From contig JACEEZ010003822.1 in the NCBI GenBank assembly GCA_016584305.1, forward strand, positions 1 to 64,000: a stretch of 64,000 bases of DNA. The letters are read 5' to 3'. This document shows, piece after piece, positions 1-12,759 of this stretch. The position numbers and the translations under genes were made by a program. Numbering within the stretch: position 1 is the stretch's first letter; every line of letters begins with the position of its first letter. The notes beneath the pieces are model-generated. The model did not search any database and had not been told where the DNA came from. It saw nothing but the letters and a program-made list of their open reading frames with translations. The stretch is from Chionoecetes opilio (lineage: Eukaryota; Arthropoda; Malacostraca; Decapoda; Majidae).

Positions 1-3000
1 ATTCACAATAAATAACCTTTTATCTTCATGTATTGTTTAAATGAATGTAAGTACTGAGGTGCAATTATTCTAAAAATAGGATTGTATCTCAATTTGTAGA
101 AACAGTTTAAATATCACGAAATAGGCTAAAATCATTGAAAAGAACACATTTTGAGGGAATAAAGCATTATCATAAGTTAAATTCCTTCTATTTATTATAT
201 AAAATACAATATACAAGAAACTATGAAAAGCACGTCCCAATATACAATTGTATCACAATATAGAGTGTCAAACTCCTATTTTTAAGCTTACAGAATTTTA
301 AAAAATTAGCATTTTCTAACGAAAACAACTATATTACCGTATTTTGAATTTCTCTATCACAAAAAATTCTGAATAATGTCAATTTTCGACATTTTTTAGC
401 CTTTCATAAATACATTAAAACACTTGTAAAAACGTTGTTTTTAAGATTAAAATTAATACCTAAATTACATGAAAAACATTTTTTAAGCTCGTAATTTTGT
501 AAAGTATGTTGTGGGGAATAATGTCGAATCTCGACATTTTTTAGCACTTCAAAAATAATTTAAAATTTTTGAAATAACGTTTTTTTAAAATTAAAATTGA
601 TACCTAAATTTTATGAAAAATACATATTTTTAGCTCATAGTATTGAAAAAATATAGTTGTGTAAAAGTGCTTAAAATGTAAAAATTTCGACATTTTTATC
701 CCTTCAATAATACATTAAAACACTTGAAAAAACGTTGTTTTTAAGATTAAAATGAATACGAAAATTTGCATGAAAAATACATGTTTTAAGCTCATAATAT
801 TGTAAAATATAGTGAGTGGTGTAAAAGTGTATAATAATGTCATATTTCGAAAATTTTTTAGCCCATCAAAAATACATTTAAAAAACTTGAAAAAAAAGGT
901 TGTTATAAGATTCAAAAAAGATACCTAAATTTCATAAAAAATACATATTTTTTGCTATTAATTTTGTAAAATATAGTTGTAGCAAATATCAAAAAGCTAT
1001 ATAGCTACCGATATAAAGGAATATACTTCAATTTGTAGAAAAAAACAGGTCTTCACTGATAACTAGATAAAATTATTGAAAACACTACTTTTATGGGTTT
1101 ATAGCAATATGATAAGTAAAACTACTGTATATATACAATAACGGTACAGTTTACAAGAAACTATGAAAAACGCTTGCAATATACCGTTATAAACACTATA
1201 AATAACTTCTTACTCTTCTATTTATAGCTTAATGTAATGTAAGCGGATTATAGGTGCAAATTATTTTAAAAAAAGGATTGTATACTTCAATTTATAGAAA
1301 AACAGCTATATATCACCGATAACTAGCTAAATCATTGAAAAGAACAGATTTGAGGGTATAAAGCATTATCGTAAGGTAAATTCCTTCTATTTATGATATA
1401 ACACAACAATTTACAAGAGACTATGAAAAAAAACGTGAAATATACAAAATTTTATCACAATATTGAGTCTCAAACTCCTAATATAAGCTAACAAGTAGTT
1501 TAAAATAGCATTTTCTACCGAAAAAAATATAATACTACATTTTGAGTTTCTCTATCAAAAAAAAGGGCTGAATAATGTCAATGTTTGACATTTTAAGCCC
1601 TTCGAAAATACATTAAAAACTTGAAAAAAGTTTGTTTATAAGATTAAAATGAGAACTAATATTTCATGATAATACATTAGTTTTTAGATATTATTTGCAA
1701 AATTTTGTTGTAGCAAACTATCAAAAGTATTTAGATACCGAATATAAAGGGAAATACCTTCAATTTGTTGAAAAAAACAGAAGGAATTCACTGATTAATT
1801 ACCTAAAATCATTGAAAACATACATTTTTTTGGGTTTATAGCAAATGATAAGTAAAACTAACTGTATAATACAATAACACTACAGTTTACAAGAAACTAT
1901 GAAAAAAAAATTGCAATATACCGTAAAATCACAATAAATAACCTCTTACTAATCTATTTATATAGCTTAATGTAATGTAGCTACTATAGAGTGCCAAAAT
2001 TATTATAAAAAAAAGATTGTACACTTCAATTTGTAGAAAAAAAAACAGCTATATATACCGAGAACTAGCTAAAATCATTGAAAAGAACCCATTTTGAGGG
2101 ATAAGCATTATCGTAAGAAAATTCATTCTAATTACGATCTAACAACAAGTTACAAAAGACAATGGAAAAACACATGAAATATACAATTGATCACAATATA
2201 GAGTCTCAAACTCCTATTATAAGCAGTAAACAAGTTGTTTAAAAATAGAGGGTTCTAACGAAAAACTATAATACCACATTTTAATCTTCTCTATCAAAAA
2301 AGGGCTGGAATAATGGACAACTTCGATTTTTTTTGCTATAAAAAATACATTGTAAAACACTTGAAAAAAAACGTTGTTTATAAGATTAAAAGGAATACTT
2401 AAATTTCAAGAAAAATACAGTTTTAAAAGCTCCTAATATTGTAAAAGTATAGTAAAAGTGCAAATAATGTCAATTTAGACATTTTTGCCCTTCAAAAAAA
2501 TACATTTTAAAATCAGGAAAAAACGTTGTTTATAAGATTAAAAATTGATACCTAAAAATCATGAAAAATACATATTTTAGCTATTAATTTTGCAAAATTT
2601 AGTGTGTAGCAACTATCAAAAAGATATTTAGCTACCGATAAAAGGGATATACTTCAATTTGTAGAAAAAAAAGGTCTCACTGATAACTAGTAAAATCAGT
2701 GAAAACACTACATTTCAAGGTTATACCATATGATAAGGTAAAACTTACTGTTATATACAATAACGCCTACAGTTTACAAAGAAACTATGAAAAACGCTTG
2801 CAATATACAATTTATCACAATAAATACCTCCTACTCTTCATTCATCGCTTAATGAATGAAGCTACTTATAGGTGCAAATATCTTAAAAAAAGGCGTGTAT
2901 ACTTCAATTTGTTAGAAAAACAGCTAATATCACCGATAAACTAGCTAAAATCTTGAGAAGAACACATTTTGAGGGTATAAAGCAGTATCGTAAGGTAAAT

Positions 3001-6000
3001 TACTTCTATTTAGGGATATAACAAACATTTACAAGAGACTGAAAAACACGTGTAATATACAATTTGTATAACAATATAGAGTCTCAAACTCCTATTAGAA
3101 GCGAACAAGTATATTTAATATAGCAGTTCTAACGAAAACAACAAATACAACATTTTGAATTTATCTATCCAAAAAAAGGGCTGAATAATGTCAATTTTCG
3201 ACTTTTTTAGCCTTTCAATAATACATTTAAACACTGAAATAAAACGTGTTTTTTATGATTTAAAATTAATACCTAAATTTGCATGAAACATATATGTGTT
3301 AAGTCATAATATTGTAAATATGTTTTGTTAAAGTGTTGAATAATGACAAATTTCGACATTTTTAGCCATTCAAAATACATTAAAAAACACTTGAAATAAA
3401 GTTGTTTTTGTAAGATTAAAAATGAAAAATTTTCATGACAAAATAACATATTAAAGCTCATAATATTGTACAAAAAGTTGTGTTAAAAGTGGCATAATAT
3501 GTGAATTTTCAACATTTTTAGCCCTTCAAAAATACATTAAAATACTTGAAAAAAGTGTTTAGATGTTTAAAATTGATACCAAATTTCATAAAAAATACAC
3601 ATTGTAGCTAGTAATTGCAAAATATAGTGTGTAGCAAAAATCAAAAAGATATTTAGCGCTTCCGATAAAAGGAATATACCTTCAATTTTTTAAAAAAAAT
3701 CAGGTCCACTGATAACTACCTAAAACATTGAAAACACTACAGTACATTTGTGTTTCATAGCAATACGATAAGTAAACTATTGTATATATAAAAATAACGC
3801 TACAGTTTACAAGAAACTATGAAAAACCCTTGCAATATACCTTAATTACATATAAATAACCTCTTCTTTCTATTTATAGCTTAATGTAACATGTAAGTAC
3901 TTATAGGTGCAAGTATTCTGAAAAAAGGATTCCATACTTCAATTGGTATAATACAGCTATATTTACGATAACTAGCTAAAAGATGGAAAAGAACAACATT
4001 TTGAGGGTATAAAGCATATTCGAAAGGTAACATTCCTTCTATTTATATATAACACAACAAGTACAAGAGACTCTGAAAAACACGTGTGAAATTACAATTG
4101 TATCACAATATTAGAGTTCACTACCTCATATAAGCTAACTAGTAGTTTAAAATAGCATTTTCTAACGCAAAACAACTTATAATACCAAATTTTGAGTTGT
4201 TCTATCAAAAACAGCTGAAGAATGTCAATTTTCGACATTTTTTACCCCTTTCAAAATACATTTTAAAACACTTGAAAAAACGTTGTTTTTAAGATACAAA
4301 TTAATACTAATATCATGAAAAATAATGTTTTAAGCGTCATAATATGTAAAATAATAGTTGTGTAAAAGGCTGGAAAATGTCACAATTTCGACAATTTTTA
4401 GCCCATGAAACAACATTAAAATACTTGAAAAAAAGTTGTTATAAGATCAAATTGATACCTAAATTTATGAAAAAATACATATTTTATCTCATAAAATTGA
4501 AATAAATGTTTGCAAAAAGTGTGCTTAATAATGACAAATTCGAAATTTTTAGCCCTTCGAAATACCTTAAATACTTGCGAAAAACATTGTTTTTAAATTA
4601 AAATTGATACCTAAAGTCATGAATAAATAGATATTAAATACGGTTCTTATTTTTGTAAAATATAATCGTAGCAAATATCAAACGCTATTTAGCTACAGGA
4701 TATAAAGAAATATACTTAAATTTTTAGAAAAAAACAACAACTCTTCACTGATAAAACTGCTTAAAAATCATTGAAAAACACTACATTTTATGGGTTTATA
4801 GCAATATGATGAGTAAAACTCACTTGTATATATACAAAACGTTACAGTTACAAGAAAACTATGAAAAACGCTTGCAATATTACGTTATATCACAATAAAA
4901 ACACGTACTATTCTATTTAGTAGTCTTAATGTAATGTAGCTCATGATAGTGCAAAATTATTAAAAAAAAGGGATTGTATACTTCAATTGGTAGGGAAAAA
5001 CCAATATATATCACCGTATAACTAGCTAAATCATGAAAAGAACACATTTTAAGGGTTAAAGTATTATCGTAAGGTTAAATTCTTCTTTTTATGATTATAA
5101 CACAAAAATTTAAAAGAGACTCTGAAAAACACGTGAAATATACAATTGTATCACAATATAGAGTCCAAACTCCATATAAGATAACAAAGTAGTGTAAAAA
5201 TAGCATTTTTAACGAAAACAAACTATAATACCACATTGGAATTTCTCTTATCAAACCAAGGGCATGAATCCTGTCAATTTTCGACATTTTTTAGCTTTCT
5301 CAAAATACAGTAAAATCCTTGAACAATAATGTTGTTTTAAGATTAAAATTCATACCTAAAAGTACATGAAAAAATACATGTTTTAAGTCATAATATTGTA
5401 AAAAGATAGTTGTGTAAAAGGTGCTGAATAATGGCAAATTTCGGACATTTTTTATCCCTTGAAAAATACATTAAAATATTGAAAACGTTGTTTATAAGAT
5501 TAAATTTGTACAAATTTTATGAAAAATACATATTTTTAGCGTCATAAGATTGAGATATAGTTGTTGTAAAAGTTGCTGATAAGTCATATTTGACATTTTT
5601 AGCCTTTCAAAAATACCTAAAATACTTGCAAAAACATTGATTTTAAGAGTAAAATTGATACCTAAATTTCATGAAAAATAAATATTTGAGGTATTAATTT
5701 TGTAAAATATAGTGGTAGCAAACATCAAAAGTCTTAGCTAAGATATAAAGAAATATACTTCATTTGTAGAAATAAAAACTCTCACTGATAACTTGTTATT
5801 AAAATCATGAAAAACAATAACATTTATGGGGTGTTTATAGCCAATATGATAAGTAAAATTACTTGTATATATACAATAACGCTACAGTTTACAAGGAAAT
5901 TATGAAAAACGCGTGCAATATACCGTTACACACACATAAATAACCTCTTACTCTTCTATTTATAGTTTAATCTAGGTAAGCTACTATAGGTGCAAATGAT

Positions 6001-6103
6001 TCTAAAAAAAGGATTGTATACTTCAATTTTGGGAAAACAGAATATATCACCCGATAACTAGCAAAAATCATTGAAAAGAACCATTTTGAGGGTATAAAGC
6101 ATA
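1..6103 (+). repeat. Complex satellite array, indel-rich left segment
   Basis: Tandem units of the A1-A2-B satellite. The unit landmark TTTAGCTACCGATATAAAG or a variant recurs near 1003, 1731, 2630, 3653, 4690 and 5739. Compared with the cleaner units after 10.5 kb, nearly every line here has one-base gains or losses, often in homopolymers, while the order of sub-blocks is unchanged. That pattern looks like low base accuracy or strong decay, not a different repeat. The short open frames in this stretch are satellite sequence. No gene is seen. Confidence 0.93.
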
Positions 6104-6121
6104 CACTGGGACACCAATTTG
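6104..6121 (+). repeat. Left terminal inverted repeat of the DNA transposon
   Basis: Reads CACTGGGACACCAATTTG. The reverse complement of the right end begins CACTGGGGAACAAATTT, so the first seven bases match exactly and the rest align with a few mismatches and a gap. Confidence 0.75.
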
Positions 6122-6592
6122 AAAAAAAAAAAATGTTGAGTTCGATTTGTGAGCTTATTAGAATAAAATTGCATGCTGACTCCAAATCTGTAGTCAGTTT
6201 TTTTAGCACGTCAAGTTTTTTCTCCACAGCTACACTCCAGATAAGCAAAAATTTCCACTTGTGAGCTAGTAGTAAAAATGCAACGATGATTACCATAAAC
6301 TCCATCGCGAGCTATGTCGGCAACTGGTTGTGCAGTTACAATTGAGACAGCGCGGTGGAGAGTGTGTGCAGCTCTCAAATAGGTCCACTACATCAATATC
6401 TATAAACAGAAAGCTAAGGATAGAAGCATTAGGAGGATTTGGTTATGGCTTTTATCTAACCTGGAACCCCATACCCGCTTGTAATTCTATTTAGTTTAGG
6501 CTGTTTTTTTTTTCAAAGGCTTGTACTATTCCAGCATATAGTGTTTTATTTACATTCAGGTATAATATTTCTTTTGTTTCAGAATTCATGTC
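6122..6592 (+). other. Transposon 5' noncoding region with possible splice acceptor
   Basis: I see no gene in this stretch. A subterminal inverted repeat, CTGACT and AGTCAG separated by about ten bases, lies near 6177-6198. A pyrimidine-rich run ending TTTTGTTTCAG at about 6582-6592 directly precedes the first plausible ATG (6598), as expected of a 3' splice site. The upstream part may therefore be a leader and intron. The short minus-strand open frame crossing the left end joins satellite to transposon and is not considered a gene. Confidence 0.45.
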
Positions 6593-6597
6593 TGCTC

Positions 6598-8344
6598 ATG
6601 CTACGTCTGGTCGTAAATGTCTAAAAAAACCTGGACTCCTTCGCTATTATAGGTGGTAGTTTCACCAATCAAGTCAGAGCAAGCATTCAGAGTATTGTCA
6701 AACAAGCATAATTTCGCATATTTTAAAGTTGAGAAACTCGGTGATCCAAGATAAGCTATGGGCCCCCTCACAAAAGGTGCAAGCAGTGTGGTCGAGAGAT
6801 TACGATGTGGACAAAGAGGAACACCGTGAAAAGTTGGCATTTGGTAGCCCATGGTATCAGGCAGGAGCAAACAGATCATTCCACAGATGTTACTTTGTGT
6901 TAGTGAAAACATCAGGATTTAAACAAGTAAAAATAAAAGTAAAATAGTATACCTAAATCTACCGTGAGTATAAGACCAAGCCTCATTCAGCTGAAATCAG
7001 TGCCAGTTTCGAACAACTACCTCCTCAGAGATATGAAGTTGATGGTGAAAGAAACGCAGTGACCAGCAATGAGCAGATATTGACAGTCAAGATGGATTCA
7101 GCGTCGTAGGGATTTATCAGCACGAGTTGAGAGTATGAATTAGCAATTGATTGGCCTTTCCAAAAAAGTGAGCATAAAAACCAAAAATACTAGCATCAAG
7201 ACTGAACGAGAAGAAAACATACTTGAACAAGGAGTGAAGGTATCATACTTCGAACCACCGAGAAAGTACATTTCTGCTAGTACTTTCGAAGTACCAGCGG
7301 GTTTTGTGTTGCCATAACATTCCTGGTTTACTGAAGAATCATGGCTTTAAATCTAACAACCAAATAATGGCGATTGTGTATTGACAGCTCAAAGCAGAGG
7401 CTTGAAGGTGCCTTATCACACAATGCATTTGTTTGGTCGCAGGTCTATTGGGCATTCGGTCTGTCGTCGTGAAGAATATGGAGATGTAAAGAGAGTCCAT
7501 TGAGTTAGTGCAAATGACAAACACAGTTGGATCATCTGTGTTGACTTAAAAGGTTTGTCCGTCCTTCTTGGTCAACAACGGGATACACAAAGTATCCCTG
7601 CTTTATTCTATTGGGGATAGCGAGCTCGAGAGAAGCATTGGGTTCAGACGAATTGGCCTCCGAGATCTAATATTAACAACCTGGAGATCTAACATTGTAC
7701 ATGAGCCCACTTTGTTGACCAGGAAAGAAAATAATATTCCCACCTGACATAAAAACATAGGTCTCAATGCAACAATTGTAACTCCTGTCAAAACTGATGG
7801 CGACTGTGTTGAAGTACATCATCTGGGCCTTTCCTGGACTGTCAATTGAAAAATCAACGCCGGTGTGATGGATGGTCCACACATCGAAGCTCATCAAGAT
7901 GAACATTTCAACGGTACTATGTCAGACCTTGAAAAGAATGTTGGCTATCATTCAAAGTACGTTCGTCAAGAAACTTTCTGGGAAAATACACGTGCAGGTA
8001 ATTACACAGAAATTGTTCAGAAAAAATATTGGAGAGCTACAAAGCGCTTGGCTTGCAACATGAGTAAAAGTACATCTTTGTTGCAGAGCCATCTGCAACT
8101 TTCCGGAAAATCTTGGTGCTGCTAGCGAACGAGCAAGGTAAACGATTTCACAAGATTTGAAGGTATGGAAGAACGTTACCAGGGTAGATGGGATGTTGCA
8201 TATGGATGGCTGACTATGTTGGAGCATAAACGCGATAGTCCTCAAGTTGAAAACTCCAGACAAAGCTACAAACGAAATTTTTACCTTAACATGCACACAA
8301 GTATAGCCTTTATCCTTTCTAAAAACCATGATAATGTTAAATAA
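6598..8344 (+). pseudogene. Broken transposase-like gene of a family widespread in arthropod genomes
   Basis: No frame is open for long, but translated pieces in all three plus frames follow, in order, a protein family I remember as multi-copy 'uncharacterized' proteins in insects and other arthropods. Near the N-terminus are QDKLWAP (about 6747), LAFGSPWYQ (about 6832), CYFVLVKTSGF (about 6890) and HSAEI (about 6985). The middle has a WRLCIDSSKQRLEG piece (about 7367). The C-terminal part has AFPGLSIEK, TMSDLEKN (7919 on), CNMSK (about 8055), NFPENLGAAS (about 8097), EERYQGRWDV (about 8169) and KRDSPQV. The final frame stops with TAA at 8342-8344. Frame changes occur every 50-150 bases. The first exon may lie upstream of the ATG at 6598. 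Catalytic residues could not be assigned. Family recognition is from memory and needs a database search. Confidence 0.7.
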
Positions 8345-8566
8345 CATTCTATTATGCATATTCTTTAATTTTCATGTAGTTACTGTTGCAACTTTATAAT
8401 TATAAGGCACTGTTACTGTTATGTACAGGTATTTTTTTTCCAATTTTTTTAGAAAACGAAAATCCTACAAGTTCAAAAACTTGAAGTGATAGATGAACAA
8501 ACTGAGATCGTTTTTGGATTTCAGCACCCAAAAATTACTTAATAACAAGGGTCAGACTAACCCTCA
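8345..8566 (+). other. Transposon 3' noncoding and subterminal region
   Basis: AT-rich, with no open frame of note. It contains small inverted repeats: CAAGTT/AACTTG near 8468-8484 and AGGGT/ACCCT spaced by seven bases just inside the right terminus (about 8548-8564). Such subterminal motifs are common transposase-binding candidates; that role is inferred. Confidence 0.4.
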
Positions 8567-8586
8567 CAAAAATTTGTTCCCCAGTG
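8567..8586 (-). repeat. Right terminal inverted repeat of the DNA transposon
   Basis: On the minus strand it begins CACTGGGGAACAAATTTTTG and pairs imperfectly with the left end. Satellite sequence resumes immediately after with TTATCATAG. Confidence 0.75.
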
Positions 8587-10440
8587 TTATCATAGTTAAA
8601 TTCCTTCCTATTTTTATTAGATAACACACAACTAACACAAGAAACTATGAAAAAACACGTGCAATATACCATTGTATCTACAACTATAGGAGTGTCAAAA
8701 AGCCTATTATAAGCTTACAGTACGTTTGAAATACATTTGCTAACGAAACCATCTATATTACCGCATTTTTGAATTTCTCTATCATAAAAAGGCTGAATAA
8801 TGTCAAATTTCGACATTTTTAGCCCTTCATAAATACATTTAAAATACTGAAAAAAACGTTTGTTTTAAGATTATAATAATACCTAAATTACATGAAAAAT
8901 TACATGATTAAGCTCATAATTATGTAAGGATAGTTGTTAAAAGTGCTCTGGAATAATATAAATTTCGACAATTTTTTAGTCCCCTCAAAAATACTGAAAA
9001 TACTTGAAAAAACATGTTTTTTAAGATTAAAAATGATTACCTAAATTTTATGAAAAATATATATATATAGCTCATAGTATTGTAAAATATAGTTGTGTAA
9101 AAGTGCTTTAATAAAATTCATAAATTGCGACATTTTAGCCTTCAAAAAAATACATTAAAACACTTGAAAAACGTTGCTTTTTAAGATTAAAATGATACCT
9201 AAATGTCATGAAAAATACATGTTTCAAGCTCATAAATATGTAGAATCTAGTTGTGTAAAAAGTGATATACATAATGTCAAATTTCAATTTTTTTTAGCGT
9301 TTCAAAAATACATTAAAATACTTGAAAAAACGTTGTTTATCAAAATTTAAATCTGATACTAAATTTATGTAAAAAATACATATTTTTAGCGATTAGTTTT
9401 TGTAAAATATATTTGTAGCAATAATATCCAAAAAAGTTATTTAGCTACCGATATAAAGGAATTATTACTTTCAATTTGAAGAAAAAAAACACGGTCATTC
9501 AATGATAACTAGCTAAAATCAATTGAAAAACACTACATTTTATGGGTTTTATAGCATTTATGATAAAGTAAAACTACTTGTATATAGATAAAACGCTACA
9601 CTTTACCAAGAGAAACTATGAGAGAAACGCTTGCAAACAAAAAAATATACGTGATACACAATAAATAACTCTTACTCTTCTATTTATAGCTTAAGGAATG
9701 TAAGCTACTTATAGGTGCCCCAAATTATCAAAAAAAGGATTGTATACTTCAAGTGTAGAAAAACTGGTATATATCACCATAAGTAGCTTAAAATCATTGA
9801 AAAGAAAACATTTTGGGGTATAAAACATTATCGTAAGGCAAATTCCTTCTATTTATGATATCACACAACAATACGAGAGCTATGAAAAAAACCACATGAA
9901 ATAACAATGTATCACAATAAGAGTCTCACAAACTCCTATTATAAAGCTACACAAGTAGTTTAAATTGCATTCCTAACGGAAAACACACTATGATACCACA
10001 TTTTGAATTTCTTATCCAAAAAGAACACAGAAGGAGAATAATGCAAGTTTCGACATATTTAGCTTTGTCAAAATACATTGTAAAACACTTGAAAAAACGT
10101 TGTTTTTAAGATTAAAATAATACCTAAATTTTATGAAAAATTACATGGCTTGGCAAAAAATATTGGGCTGTTAAAATATAGTGGTAAATGCTTAATAATG
10201 TACATTCGACATTTTTAAGCTTTCAAAAATACATTAAAATACTTGCAAAAACATTGCTATTTAAGATTAAATTGATACCTAAATTCTGAAAATACATATT
10301 TTAGCTATAACTTCGCAAAATATAGTTGTAGCAATATCAAAAGCTATTTTGGACAGATATAAAGAATATACTTAAATTTGTAGAAAAAAACAATTTCCAC
10401 CGAGCAATAGCTAAATATCATTGAAAAAGAACAAGTTGAG
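8587..10440 (+). repeat. Satellite array, indel-rich, right of the transposon
   Basis: Continuation of the interrupted A2, followed by B blocks and a further unit (landmarks near 9441 and 10345). The same style of scattered single-base indels as in 1-6103 persists until about 10.4 kb, where the sequence becomes clean. No gene is seen. Confidence 0.92.
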
Positions 10441-12170
10441 GATAGTAAAGCATTATCATAATTAAATTCCTTCTATTTATTAATAACACTACAATATACA
10501 AGAAAATATGAAAACACGTGCAAATCCAATTGTATCACAATATAGAGTGTCAAATTCCTTATTATAAGCTTACAGCATTTTAAAATAGCATTTTCTAACG
10601 AAAACAACTATATTACCGTATTTTGAATTTCTCTATCACAAAAAGGGCTGAATAATGTCAATTTTCGACAATTTTTAGCCTTTCAAAAATACATTAAAAC
10701 ACCTGAAAAAACGTTGTTTTTAAGATTAAAATGAATACCTAAATTTCATGAAAAATACATGTTTTAAGCTCATAATATTGTAAAATATAGTTGTGTTAAA
10801 GTGCTTAATTATGTCAAATTTCGACATTTTTTGGCCCTTCAAAAATACATTAAAACATTTGAAAAAACGTTGTTTTTTAAGATTAAAATGAATACCTAAA
10901 TTTCATGAAAAATACATGTTTTAAGCTAATAATATTGTAAATTATAGTTGTGTAAAAGTGCTTCATAATGTTAAATTTCGACATTTTTTAGGGTTTCAAA
11001 AGTACATTAAAATAATTGCTAAAACGTTGTTTATAAGATTAAAATTGATACCTAAATTTCATAAAAAATACATATTTTTAGCTATTAATTTTGCAAAATA
11101 TAGTTGTAGCAAATATCAAAAAGCTATTTAGTTACCGATATAAAGCAATATACTTCAATTTGTTGAAAAAAAATGGTCTTCACTGATAACTACCTAAAAT
11201 CATTGAAAACACTACATTTTATGGGTTTATAGCAATATGATAAGTAAAACTAACTGTATATATACAATAACGCTACAGTTTACAAGAAACTATGAAAAAC
11301 GCTTGCAATATACCGTTATATCACAATAAATAACCTCTTACTCATCTATTTATTAGCTTAATGTAATGTAAGCTACTTGTAGGTTGCAAATATTAAAAAA
11401 AAAGGATTGTATACTTCAATTTGTAGGAAACAGCTATATATCACCGATAACTAGCTAAAATCATTAATAAATAACATTTTGAGGATATAAAGCATTTTCA
11501 TAAGTTAAATTCCTTCTATTTATTATATAACACTACAATATACAAGAACCTATGAAAAACACGTGTAATATACAAATGTATCACAATATAGAGTCTCAAA
11601 CTCCTATTATAAGCTTACAGTAGTTTAAAATAGCATTTTCTAACGAAAACTACTATAATATCACATTTTGAATTTCTCTATCAAAACAACGGCTGAATAA
11701 TGTCAATTTTCGACATTTTTTAGCCCTTCAAAAAATCATTACAACACTTGAAAAAACTTTGTTTTTAAGATTAAAATGAATACTTCAATTTCATGAAAAA
11801 TACATGTTTAAAGCTCATAATATTGTAAAATATAGTTTTGTAAAAGTGCTGAATAATGTCAAATTTCTACATTCCTTAACCCTTCAAAAATACATTAAAA
11901 TACTTGAAAAAATGTTGTTTTGAAGATTAAAATTGATACCTAAATTTAATGAAAAATACATGTTTTAAGCTCATAATATTGTAAAGTATAGTAGTGTAAA
12001 AGTGCTTAATAATGTCAAATTTCGACATTTTTTAGCCTCTCAAAAATACATTAAAATACTTGAGAAAACGCTGTTTATAAATTTAAAATTGATACCAACA
12101 TAAAAAAAAAAATACATATTTGTAGCTATTAATTTTGTAAAATATTGTTGTAGCAAATATCAAAAAGCTA

Positions 12171-12759
12171 TTTAGCTACCGATATAAAGGAATATACTTC
12201 AATTTGTAGAAAAAAACAGGTCTTCACTGATAACTAGCTAAAATCATTGAGAACACTACATTTTATGGGTTTATAGCAATATGATAAGTAATACTACTTG
12301 TATATATACAATAACACTACAGTGTACAGGAAACTATGAAAAACACTTGCAATATACCGTTATATCACAATAAATAACCTCTTACTCTTACTCTTCATAG
12401 CTCATAATATTGTAAAATATAGTTTAGTTAAAGTGCTGAATAATGTAAAATTTCGACATTTTTTAGCCCGTTAAAAATACATTAAAACACTTGAAAAAAC
12501 GATGCTTTTTAAGATTAAAATGAATACCTAAATTTCATGAAAAATACATGTTTTAAGCTAATAATATTGTATAATATAGTTGTGTAAAAGTGCTTCATAA
12601 TGTCAAATTTCGACATTTTTTAGCCCTTCAAAAATACATTAAAATACTTGAAAAAACGTTGTTTATAAGATTAAAATTGATACCTATATATCATAAAAAA
12701 TACATATTTTTAGCTATCAATTTTGCAAAATATAGTTGTAGCAAATATCAAAAAGCTAT
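12171..12759 (+). repeat. Shortened satellite unit lacking A2 (junction near 12390)
   Basis: This unit is only 588 bp. A1 ends in ACCTCTTACTCTTACTCTTCATAG and passes straight into B sequence (CTCATAATATTG), so A2 and the hairpin-bearing boundary are missing. An extra TACTCT repeat sits at the junction. Confidence 0.8.

Larger units (their letters stand above)
6104..8586 (+). mobile_element. DNA transposon with imperfect terminal inverted repeats, inserted in the satellite
   Basis: The satellite is interrupted inside the A2 sequence AAAGCATTATCATAAG and resumes at TTATCATAG after 2,483 bp. The insert starts CACTGGGACACC and ends GGTTCCCCAGTG-like (TTGTTCCCCAGTG), giving imperfect terminal inverted repeats. 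Flanks read GCATA on the left and TTATC on the right, which fits a TA or TTA target duplication with one base lost. The interior is richer in G+C than the satellite and holds a broken transposase-like gene on the same strand. Ends of the CACTG type with a 3-bp duplication are known from CACTA/EnSpm-like elements, but that superfamily assignment is only a suggestion. Confidence 0.8.

Noticed and set aside
2699..2944. 81-codon plus-strand open frame
   Set aside because: It lies wholly in A1 satellite sequence in the indel-rich segment. The same region is closed in other units and there is no family resemblance.
5967..6305. 112-codon minus-strand open frame
   Set aside because: It spans the satellite/transposon boundary and is composed of hydrophobic low-complexity residues from antisense AT-rich DNA.
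7952..8359. 135-codon minus-strand open frame inside the transposon
   Set aside because: It is antisense to recognisable transposase-family motifs on the plus strand, so it is a shadow.
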